Source: Oscillatoriales cyanobacterium (GTDB lineage: Bacteria > Cyanobacteriota > Cyanobacteriia > Cyanobacteriales > Laspinemataceae). From it: a stretch of DNA of 64,000 nucleotides. This document shows, piece by piece, positions 46,701 through 52,258 of this stretch (the first letter of the stretch is position 1; the number at the start of each line of letters is the position of its first letter). The notes under the pieces were generated by a model. The model saw only the letters and a program-made list of their open reading frames with translations, was not told the DNA's origin and did not search any database. The translations under genes were made by a program, and so were the position numbers. The stretch spans positions 1 through 64,000 of the forward strand of contig JAABRM010000012.1 of NCBI GenBank assembly GCA_011390955.1, in the 5' to 3' direction.

Positions 46701-47058
46701 TAAACAACGGGGCTGGAAACTGGGCATCGATCGCTACCTCACCAAACCCATTGACAGTGAAAACCTGCTGAATAATATTGAGGTGCTAATTTCTCGCGGC
46801 AGTTCCCCCAAGAAAGTCATGGTAGTGGATCAAGATGTGTCCGCCATTAAGACACTAACTGAGGTATTACAAGCCAAAGGATATAGTGTGGTAGAAGCCT
46901 TGTCGGGTTCAGAATGTATTCGGAAAGCTTTGCAGGAAAAACCTGATATGATTATTGTGGATTCTGTACTGTCACAGCAGCATGATTTGGTCAAAACTTT
47001 GCGCTTTGAAAAAGGGCTGGAAAACGTTTTATTTCTTTTATTGGCTGACCAACCCTAG
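40753..47058 (+). CDS. Giant Ser/Thr kinase - histidine kinase hybrid 2
   Basis: A 2,101-residue tandem paralogue of the gene at 34225 with the same domain order: Ser/Thr kinase (VHKDIKPQNIIINPE), AAA ATPase (GYSGIGKT), helical region, GAF, PAS (LKTIINNIADGMLVTDSAGR), HisKA (STVSHELRTPLTS), HATPase_c, REC (DLIILDVMMP) and a shortened second REC. AGGAG is 8 bases before the ATG. The helical region has diverged most, while a block of about 500 bp over the GAF domain (44690-45192) and most of the REC block are identical or nearly identical in DNA to hybrid 1. The end LLLADQP followed by TAG lacks the last strand and helix of a full REC fold. A different input with a shared output is a reasonable inference. 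Confidence 0.92.
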   Translation: MNITLNGYEISEKLHQGISTEIYRGIRLLSGTPVILKLLGSEYPTLEELTRFRNEYDLSKTLKDIPGIVQVIELLHYRNGLVLTLTDMGGISLKQYLSEKSGDSRPCSGLSLREFLPIALQLATTLGELHQRQIVHKDIKPQNIIINPETKEVKITDFSIASRLRSEVTTLNNPDQLEGTLAYMSPEQTGRMNRTLDYRSDYYSLGVTFYELLAGSLPFESEDPLELIHCHIAKNPRKLRQINPEIPEAIEGLVLKLMAKAAEDRYRSAKGLIYDLETCWQQLQTTGEISNFTPGKRDRAGQLLIPQKLYGRAAEVAQLIETFDRVAEGTTEMILVSGYSGIGKTALVSEVHKPIVKSRGYFISGKFDQYKRNIPYASLIQAFSELIRQLLTESEYSIESWKEKLLQALGSNGQVICDVIPEVELIIGEQPEVSSLGPTESQNRFNRVFQQFMGVFTAQEHPLVIFLDDLQWADSASLKLIQLLLTNPDSKYLLFIGAYRDNEVSATHPTIQAIEKIAATGTPVSNIVLWSLELDHVRALIADTLSNSSETAVLADLLCNKTQGNPFFLTQLLKTLYVESLLVYDFSPGSWQWNIESIQAVGITDYNVVELMARNLQKLPEATQELLKIAACIGHQFNLDVLAIVSEQSQTKTATDLWSALQTGLILPLSKDYKTPLVFSGDEETGQQLSDVKVNYKFLHDRVQQAAYSLIPDTEKKATHLKIGQLLLRNTSEAEREENIFALVNQLNYGIDLLKSHPEKDELAFLNLMAGKKAKEATAYEAAAKYLNLGMELVGADSWKSQYNLTLALFTEAMEAEYFNTNFGGAQSLGQIILDQATSLIDRVKVYELNMQIFTSQNQNVKAIETGLQALEMLGISLESVSVEDSDRLKVPSLESVDHMPEMIDIYKLAALRILMNLLAPVLLAKPEILLQIILTQINLCLEYGHAANAALSYSWYGMLLCGSLGDIEKGYYAGQVAIKLLDRFNANSLKGCVYNLVYAFVRPWKKHIRESLEPLQEAIPTGLEFGDLMYSSYCALNYCGYLFSTESNLETIKRKQAPYIELLIKLKNNLSLYSTKAWHQFVKNLQGLNPDKERLVGDSFDEEAILPELHEGHDGWSLFTVYLIKGMLPYLFKDYPEALVNAEKAELYTVSVVGFFHVATHKMYYSLTLLALYLRAETAQQIEYLDRVEANQENLQLWANHCPMNFQHKSDLVAAEKARVLGQKLEAMELYDRAIAGAKENEYIQEEALANELAAEFYLSLGREKVARTYMTDAYYGYAKWGAVAKVQDLETQYPQLLKQLKQESLPKTDAEESMQTTIVKTTLGNSGALDLGTVMKASLAISSEIVLDKLLTQLINILLENAGAEKAFLFLKEKAGLELAASTQVNQEAIVYQSAVGTRLAPVPTPPDTDLPLGVINYVQRTGSHVMLADARTQGFFTNDPYITANQVKSLLCAPIIKGSKLVGIIYLENNLTTGAFTRDRLKVLQLLSGQAAISLELARSVNQVTNTLAYLKTIINNIADGMLVTDSAGRITQFNPALSNLFGLPASELTGQHCTEALSSEIGAIVTQSLSNPKEVLSAEINLTPGRIGGAVATAITTDEDDEIIGCVTIIRDITAEKEIDRMKTDFISTVSHELRTPLTSVVGFAKIIHKKLTEQVNPALAGADKKTVRAVRQIGDNINIIICEGERLTNLINDVLDIAKMEAGKIEWNMEPVNLGEIIDRAVNSTSSLWQSSGLKLIEELPPQLPEVNGDATRLLQVVINLISNAVKFTPSGSITLKVSQQNQQVIVSVIDTGVGIAPADCEKVFEKFKQVGEVMTDKPKGTGLGLPICQQIIEHHQGRIWVESEPGVGSNFSFALPVESPLDGEVEPLNIDTLVRQLKQSIVSQPSDSTDAQKTILVVDDEPSIRSLLRQQLEEQGYLVVEAADGMEAISQVKLMPPDLIILDVMMPAINGFDVAAVLKNNPTTMDIPIIILSIVEDKQRGWKLGIDRYLTKPIDSENLLNNIEVLISRGSSPKKVMVVDQDVSAIKTLTEVLQAKGYSVVEALSGSECIRKALQEKPDMIIVDSVLSQQHDLVKTLRFEKGLENVLFLLLADQP
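44944..44972. repeat. Dispersed palindrome in frame in the GAF domain of hybrid 2
   Basis: Identical to 38446-38474. The shared insert shows that the repeat entered before the last duplication or conversion of this block. Confidence 0.65.
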
Positions 47059-47177
47059 GAAAATTTGCTATCTTAACTCCAGAAGCCGGGTTTCTCTCCC
47101 AAATCTTTGCCGAAGTCAAAGGTTGATATAGAAACCCGGTTTCTTAACAAAAGTAATCTAAAACATAGGAAATTTTC
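47059..47177. repeat. Gap with two AGAAACCSGGTTTCT-type palindromes
   Basis: AGAAGCCGGGTTTCT near 47081 and AGAAACCCGGTTTCT near 47131 lie between hybrid 2 and the response-regulator gene. Transcription may continue through them, as no T-tract terminator is present. Confidence 0.7.
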
Positions 47178-47552
47178 ATGGCCAAGACTATATTAATTGT
47201 CGATGACGAACCCCATATCAGAATTTTGATTTCGCAAACCCTGGAAGAACTGGAAGATGAAGGAGTAGAGTTACTAATGGCCACCAATGGAGAAGAAGCA
47301 TTAGAAATCATCCAAGAGGAAAAGCCAAATTTGGTATTTCTGGATGTGATGATGCCGAAACTGAACGGTTTTGAAGTTTGTCAAAAAGTTAAAAGTGAGT
47401 TAAATATGCCAGATATTTACATTGTTATGCTCACCGCCAAAGGCCAAGAATTTGATAAACAAAAAGGCAATGAATCCGGGGCAGACCTGTACATGACCAA
47501 ACCTTTTGACCCCGATGAAATTTTGGCAAAAGCGATCGAAGTTTTAGGATAA
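47178..47552 (+). CDS. CheY-like single-domain response regulator
   Basis: A 124-residue stand-alone REC domain. The acidic pocket is Asp9/Asp10 (LIVDDEP), the phosphoacceptor is Asp56 (LVFLDVMMP), the switch Thr is in VMLTAKG, and Lys108 is in MTKPF. It has no output domain, so it acts by protein contact or as a phosphorelay carrier. AGGAAA lies 6 bases before the ATG. Its place right after the hybrid kinases, on the same strand, suggests it serves them or the kinases at 29314/31581. Confidence 0.93.
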   Translation: MAKTILIVDDEPHIRILISQTLEELEDEGVELLMATNGEEALEIIQEEKPNLVFLDVMMPKLNGFEVCQKVKSELNMPDIYIVMLTAKGQEFDKQKGNESGADLYMTKPFDPDEILAKAIEVLG

Positions 47553-47641
47553 TTCCAGAAACCGGGAGAGGTTAGAAACCGGGTTTCTTCAGTCAATTTC
47601 TGCAACATAGCCAAAATTGTCGCAGAAACCCGGTTTCTTGA

Positions 47642-48241
47642 TTAACTATGTATCCGAGGTTCGGGATGTAATGTGGCTAATAAATCACTTTCAACGGTCG
47701 ATAATTCTTCTAACCTTTCGGTGACTTCTGTGGGTTCAAAATAAGTATTAGCTAATACCCAATAAATGCCATAATGTCGGGCTTCTGATGCCATTAATCC
47801 GCGATAAAATTTCGCCAAATCTGCATCAGGACAATGGGTGCCAAGTAATCCTAAACGTTCGTGACTGCGGGCTTCAATTAATGCGGAAATCAGCAGAGAA
47901 TCTAATAATCTTTTGGGTTCATCACGCCGAATTGCCGCTTTGAGTCCAGCCGCATAAGGAGGGGCAGAAAGTGGCCCCAAGGGAATGCCCCGTTGTTCTA
48001 ATATTTGATTAACTTGTTCAAAGTGTTCTAGTTCTTCTTGGGCGATCGCGGTCAGTTGTCGGACTAGCTTCGTATTCGACGGATAACGAAACATTAAATT
48101 TAAGGCAACTCCAGCCGCTTTGCGTTCGCAGTGAGAATGATCTAATAAAATTGTATCGAGATTAGATAATGCTTGTTCGACCCACTCGTTCAAAGTTGGT
48201 TGCTTGAGAAACTTGATTTTCGGCAAAGTAGGGGACACCAC
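47642..48241 (-). CDS. miaE: tRNA-(ms2io6A)-hydroxylase MiaE
   Basis: A 199-residue diiron monooxygenase that hydroxylates the isopentenyl group of ms2i6A37 in tRNA. Ferritin-like helices carry the iron ligands: CERKAAG, AQEELEHFEQV (E-x-x-H), ALIEARSHERL and MASEARHYGIYW (E-x-x-H). Length fits the family. The start appears to be GTG at 48239-48241, followed by a second GTG; no strong ribosome-binding site is visible. It converges on the response-regulator gene, with two palindromes between the stops (47565-47640). Confidence 0.9.
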   Translation of the reverse strand: MVSPTLPKIKFLKQPTLNEWVEQALSNLDTILLDHSHCERKAAGVALNLMFRYPSNTKLVRQLTAIAQEELEHFEQVNQILEQRGIPLGPLSAPPYAAGLKAAIRRDEPKRLLDSLLISALIEARSHERLGLLGTHCPDADLAKFYRGLMASEARHYGIYWVLANTYFEPTEVTERLEELSTVESDLLATLHPEPRIHS

Positions 48242-48358
48242 AGGGCAACACTCCGGCTAATCCACCAATCTAATTTTTGATGGCAAATTTGACTAAGCTG
48301 TTATTGTATCGCAATTTTAATGGCGAAAAGTAATTTACAAGAAATTGAGGTAAAAACG

Positions 48359-48841
48359 ATGGAACTCAAATCCGTAGCTGTAGAAATTCCCGAAGGCGCC
48401 AATGTCATCATTGGTCACTCCCACTTTATTAAGACCGTGGAAGATTTACATGAAATTCTGGTAGGAATTTCTGGGTCAGTCAAATTTGGGTTAGCTTTTT
48501 GCGAGGCTTCTGGCCCTTGCTTAATTAGAGTTACAGGAAATGACGATCGCCTGCAAGCGATCGCCACCAAAAATGCCCAAGCGATCGCCGCTGGTCACAG
48601 CTTCGTCATTCTCATGCAGCAAGCATTTCCGGTCAACTTCTTGAATGCCATCAAACAATGTCAAGAAGTCTGTACAATTTACTGCGCCACCGCCAACCCC
48701 GTAGAAGTGATTTTGGCGGAAACCGCCCAAGGACGAGGAATTCTCGGCGTCATCGATGGCTTTTCTCCCAAAGGGGTAGAAACCCCAGAAGACGTGAAGC
48801 ACCGCAAAGATTTTCTGCGACAAATCGGCTATAAGCTTTGA
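48359..48841 (+). CDS. Adenosine-specific kinase family protein
   Basis: A 160-residue protein matching the archaeal/cyanobacterial adenosine-specific kinase family (MELKSVAVEIPEGANVIIGH, SHFIKTVEDLHEILV, FCEASGPCLIR, CATANPVEVILAETAQGRGI, LGVIDGFSPKGVE). Members bind adenosine or AMP; enzymology in cyanobacteria is poorly known. I prefer ATG 48359, because GAGG lies about 8 bases upstream and it matches the family start. An ATG 13 codons upstream (48320) keeps the frame. It is divergent from miaE, with a 78-117 bp shared promoter region. Confidence 0.85.
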   Translation: MELKSVAVEIPEGANVIIGHSHFIKTVEDLHEILVGISGSVKFGLAFCEASGPCLIRVTGNDDRLQAIATKNAQAIAAGHSFVILMQQAFPVNFLNAIKQCQEVCTIYCATANPVEVILAETAQGRGILGVIDGFSPKGVETPEDVKHRKDFLRQIGYKL

Positions 48842-48845
48842 TTCC

Positions 48846-48945
48846 TGCAAATTGATAATTGATAATTGATAATTGATAATTAATAATTAATTTTATCTGC
48901 TATTAATTGTCAATTGTCAATTATTAATTGTTAATTGTTAATTAT
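48846..48945. repeat. AT-rich direct and inverted simple repeats
   Basis: TTGATAATTGATAATTGATA repeats followed by TTGTCAATTGTCAATTATTA form an imperfect palindrome of about 95 bp between two plus-strand genes. Similar ATCAATTATCAATTA runs occur at 21491-21532. Confidence 0.85.
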
Positions 48946-49023
48946 TTGTAACAGTGGCGGATCGGCGGAAAAATCGTGCATAACAGTAATATCAATGGCA
49001 AAAATTGTTTTAAATCACCACTT

Positions 49024-50166
49024 ATGTCTAGCCCAACCGTTAAAGTCCCCTTCGTTGACCTGCAAATTATTCATCAGCCCATTCAAACAGACTTAGAACA
49101 AGCGATCGCCTCTGTACTGCACCAAGGAGATTTCATTTTGGGGCAGGCGGTTACAGAATTTGAGTCTGATTTTGCCGCCGCTTGTGGAGTAAATTATGGC
49201 ATTGGTGTCGCCTGTGGCACCGACGCGATCGCCCTGGGACTAAAAGCTTGTGGCATCCAACCAGGGGATGAAGTAATTTTACCGGCGAATACCTTCATTG
49301 CTACCTTAATTGGGGTGGAAAGGGCTGGGGCAATTCCGGTGTTGGTAGACTGCGATCGCTGGACGGCTTTAATCGACCTGGCAGCAGCGGAAAAAGCCAT
49401 TACCCCGAAAACCCGCGCGATCGTTCCCGTCCATTTATACGGTCAAATGGTTTCGCCGCAAAAACTCAGATATCTGGCGGAAAAATATCACCTGATTATC
49501 CTCGAAGACTCTGCCCAAGCCCACCTAGCGGAAAAAGAAGGCGATCGGGCAGGTTCCATTGGTATGGCAGCCGCTTTCAGCTTCTACCCCAGCAAAAACC
49601 TCGGCGCATTCGGAGATGGGGGCATCGTCGTCACCTCCGACCCCGAAGTCGCCCAAAAAATGCGAACCCTGCGAAATTATGGCGCCCCCAAAAAATACTT
49701 ACATACCGAAGTAGGCACCAACAGCCGTCTAGACACCTTACAAGCCGCCATTCTCAAAACAAAACTGCCCCATCTTGCCCAATGGAACCAATGGCGTAAC
49801 CATGCCGGTAAACAATATGACGCCGCCTTAGCACCCTTAGAAAGCCAAGGCATTCGACCAATCCAAAATCAAAGCAATACCGGCCATGTGTATCACCTCT
49901 ATGTGATCCAAGTCACCGAAGATTGTCCCATTGACCGTGATACTTTACAAAACATACTTAATCATCAAGGGATTCAAACGGGAATTCATTATCCCATTCC
50001 CTGTCATCTACAACCGGGCTATCAAAATTTAGGTTATCATCAGGGTGACTTTCCCCACGCAGAAATGCTCTGCGAACAAATTTTATCATTGCCGATGTAT
50101 CCGGGCATCAGCGAAAGCCAAATTCAGCAAGTTGTCACCGCCATTGAATCAGCTTTGATTAATTAA
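49024..50166 (+). CDS. DegT/DnrJ/EryC1-family sugar aminotransferase
   Basis: A 380-residue PLP-dependent enzyme that aminates nucleotide-linked keto-sugars. Landmarks are CGTDAIALGLKACGIQPGDE, PANTFIATLIGVERAGAIPV, VPVHLYGQMV, ILEDSAQAHLAE and the cofactor lysine in SFYPSKNLGAFGDGG. The frame also offers a GTG start at 48976, 16 codons upstream; the ATG at 49024 (MSSPTVKVPFVDL) fits the family start better. It opens the exopolysaccharide/exosortase locus and probably supplies an amino sugar for its polymer. Confidence 0.88.
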   Translation: MSSPTVKVPFVDLQIIHQPIQTDLEQAIASVLHQGDFILGQAVTEFESDFAAACGVNYGIGVACGTDAIALGLKACGIQPGDEVILPANTFIATLIGVERAGAIPVLVDCDRWTALIDLAAAEKAITPKTRAIVPVHLYGQMVSPQKLRYLAEKYHLIILEDSAQAHLAEKEGDRAGSIGMAAAFSFYPSKNLGAFGDGGIVVTSDPEVAQKMRTLRNYGAPKKYLHTEVGTNSRLDTLQAAILKTKLPHLAQWNQWRNHAGKQYDAALAPLESQGIRPIQNQSNTGHVYHLYVIQVTEDCPIDRDTLQNILNHQGIQTGIHYPIPCHLQPGYQNLGYHQGDFPHAEMLCEQILSLPMYPGISESQIQQVVTAIESALIN

Positions 50167-50213
50167 GCAAATTAAGCAAATTAAGCAAATTAAGCAAATT
50201 AAGCAAATTATAG
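50161..50213. repeat. 10-bp tandem repeats before the exosortase start
   Basis: Five copies of AAGCAAATTA fill the whole gap between the aminotransferase stop (TAA at 50164-50166) and the exosortase ATG at 50216. They leave no clear ribosome-binding site. Confidence 0.9.
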
Positions 50214-50215
50214 CC

Positions 50216-51100
50216 ATGCAAATTCGGGAGAACAAATTCAGTTTAATTATCCAATATTCCGGCTGGATTGCCATCGGATTATTAACGATAATTTACGCGC
50301 CCTTAATCATGTATTGGTATGACGGATGGTTAAATAAAAGTATTAGTATCGAACACGAATATTTCAGCCACGGCTTAATTGGTCTGCCGTTTGCTGCCTA
50401 CATTGCTTGGGGCGATCGCCAAAAATGGCTCAAATTGCCAGAACAAAGTCATCCCCTCGGTGGAGTTTTACTTGGTTTAGCCGCAGGGTTTTATCTCAGC
50501 AGCTTACCGGACTTAGTAAATTTATCCTTGCCGCTGATATTAGCGGGAATTTGTTTATGGTTAAAAGGAATAAACGGATTAAAATTTCAAGGATTTCCCT
50601 TATTGCTGGTTTGCCTCGCCACCCCTAACCAAATTCCCTACTTAATCTCCCCGTATATTATTCCCCTGCAAGCATTTATTGCCGCTACTGCTGGGTTTAT
50701 TTTACTTCAATTTGGCATAAATGTTAGAGTGGAAAATATTTATTTATATGTCAATGATGCCGTAGTCGAAGTAGCCCCCCATTGTTCGGGATTAAAAATG
50801 TTATTAACCAGTTTATATGTAGCGTTAATGTTACTATACTGGAGAGATGACTTATCCTCCCGATTCAAAATTAATCTATTTTTATTCAGTACAGTCATTG
50901 TAAGTGTAGTGGGAAATATTATTAGAAATACCCTGCTGACATTTTTTTATGGCACAGGCAGGGAGCAACTTTTTCATTGGTTACATGAAAGTTGGGGGGG
51001 CGATTTCTACTCAGCCTGTATGTTAGCCTTGTTAATTCCCCTGCTGATTGCCATAGAAAACATCGCCGAACATTTAGCGGTGCCGCCTCACGAGTCATAA
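50216..51100 (+). CDS. Cyanoexosortase B
   Basis: A 294-residue polytopic membrane protein with about eight hydrophobic segments. The exosortase/archaeosortase active site is visible: Cys190 in VEVAPHCSGLKM, Arg237 in VVGNIIRNTLLTF and His257 in HWLHESWGGDF. Exosortases cleave PEP-CTERM sorting tails and couple surface proteins to exopolysaccharide export. The gene after it is the expected associated protein, and the flanking polysaccharide genes are the usual context. No PEP-CTERM substrate is coded in this window. The start ATG lies right after the 10-bp repeats. Confidence 0.88.
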   Translation: MQIRENKFSLIIQYSGWIAIGLLTIIYAPLIMYWYDGWLNKSISIEHEYFSHGLIGLPFAAYIAWGDRQKWLKLPEQSHPLGGVLLGLAAGFYLSSLPDLVNLSLPLILAGICLWLKGINGLKFQGFPLLLVCLATPNQIPYLISPYIIPLQAFIAATAGFILLQFGINVRVENIYLYVNDAVVEVAPHCSGLKMLLTSLYVALMLLYWRDDLSSRFKINLFLFSTVIVSVVGNIIRNTLLTFFYGTGREQLFHWLHESWGGDFYSACMLALLIPLLIAIENIAEHLAVPPHES

Positions 51101-51287
51101 ACCGGGCTTTTTCCAGGAAACCCGGTTGCTTGCCCAAACAAATATTTGCCGAAGTCCAAAATTGACATAAAAAACGGTTTTTTTCGGTTTAAATATTTGC
51201 CACAAAACAAGAATCCGGGTTGGTTTAAATCGCGGGTAATCCTGGATTAGATTAAGTCTTATTTTTATTGTTTCTATTTAAAGTCTA

Positions 51288-52028
51288 TTGAAAGTGTTAA
51301 AGCAATCTTCATTACTGAGAATATTATTACTTTTGCTCTTGCTATTACTATTAGGAGGAGCAAACGTCCCCAGCTATCTCCAAGGTATAAAGCCCTGGAA
51401 AGAACCTCCCCCAGTTCCAGAACTGAAAAAACTGCAAGCATTACAAGGAAATGGCATCAAAGTTTCTGGATGGGAAACCGTCAACCAAGTGACAATCGAA
51501 GCCGGAGGGCGGAAATGGTTGCTCCATGAACTGCGGCAAGATAATCAAGTGGCATTATTGCTCCTGCGAGCCCAGCGAGGATCGACGGAACAACCCCAAG
51601 TTGAATGGATGGATATTAATGGCTATTGGCGGTGGAAATCTGACTCTGAAATCAGGACTAAATTTACCGTGGAAATACCTGCCGCAGATCCCCGGTTTCT
51701 TGAAGAAACCGGGGATATAAAAGCAGAAACCGGGGATCTAAAACCACAATTAGCTCTTATGGAAGCCCGCTATTTTCGGGGAGTCACCAGGCAACAAACC
51801 TACGCCATCATGCAATGGTATGCTTTTCCTGATGGAGGACATCCCAAAGCCAGCCGTTGGTTTTGGCGCGATCGCCTTTACCAAATCTCTGGCAAACGGG
51901 AACCTTGGGTAGCCGTATGTATCATCATGCCCATTGAACCATTAGGGGACATTGAGCAAAGCCGACCCCTCATCGAATCTCTCGCCAAAACCGTTCAAGC
52001 GACCTTAATGGCAGAAGCGTTTAAATAG
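51288..52028 (+). CDS. Cyanoexosortase B-associated protein
   Basis: A 246-residue protein with an N-terminal membrane anchor made of a leucine run (ILLLLLLLLLLGG). The following domain (VSGWETVNQVTIEAGGRKWL ... RQQTYAIMQWYAFPDGGHPK ... WRDRLYQISGKREPWVAVCI) matches the pattern of the small proteins encoded next to cyanosortase B. It starts at TTG 51288 or GTG 51294. Residues about 137-151 (PRFLEETGDIKAETGD) come from an AGAAACCGGGG-type palindrome inserted in frame. It probably assists the exosortase at the plasma membrane. Confidence 0.78.
   Translation: MKVLKQSSLLRILLLLLLLLLLGGANVPSYLQGIKPWKEPPPVPELKKLQALQGNGIKVSGWETVNQVTIEAGGRKWLLHELRQDNQVALLLLRAQRGSTEQPQVEWMDINGYWRWKSDSEIRTKFTVEIPAADPRFLEETGDIKAETGDLKPQLALMEARYFRGVTRQQTYAIMQWYAFPDGGHPKASRWFWRDRLYQISGKREPWVAVCIIMPIEPLGDIEQSRPLIESLAKTVQATLMAEAFK
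51694..51740. repeat. Dispersed palindrome inserted in frame
   Basis: CCCCGGTTTCTTGAAGAAAC continuing CGGGG, then GAAACCGGGG again, is the coding version of the AGAAACCSGGTTTCT family seen in gaps throughout the window. Its head-to-tail arrangement (TTTCTTGAAGAAACC) equals that at 12322 and 12432. Confidence 0.8.
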
Positions 52029-52258
52029 GTTGACCTATTTATTCGTTGTTTGTTGTTTGTTGGCAAGTTGTTTGTTGTTTGTTGGCAAGTTGTTTGTTCT
52101 TTGTTCTTTCTTGTTAGACTTGTATCACCAATAGCCAATAACCAATAACCGTTAGTAGGGGCTTTCGCATTCGCGCCTTGATCTTTCGGTAAAAACAACA
52201 ATATCTGCGCGAATGCGAAAGCCCCTAGCCGTCAAGCGTCAACCGCCAACCATGAACC
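52029..52258. repeat. Gap with low-complexity DNA and an inverted repeat
   Basis: TTGTTTGTTGGCAAG repeats at about 52040-52100, then AGGGGCTTTCGCATTCGCGC (52157-52176) pairing with GCGCGAATGCGAAAGCCCCT (52207-52226). No gene is seen. Confidence 0.75.
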
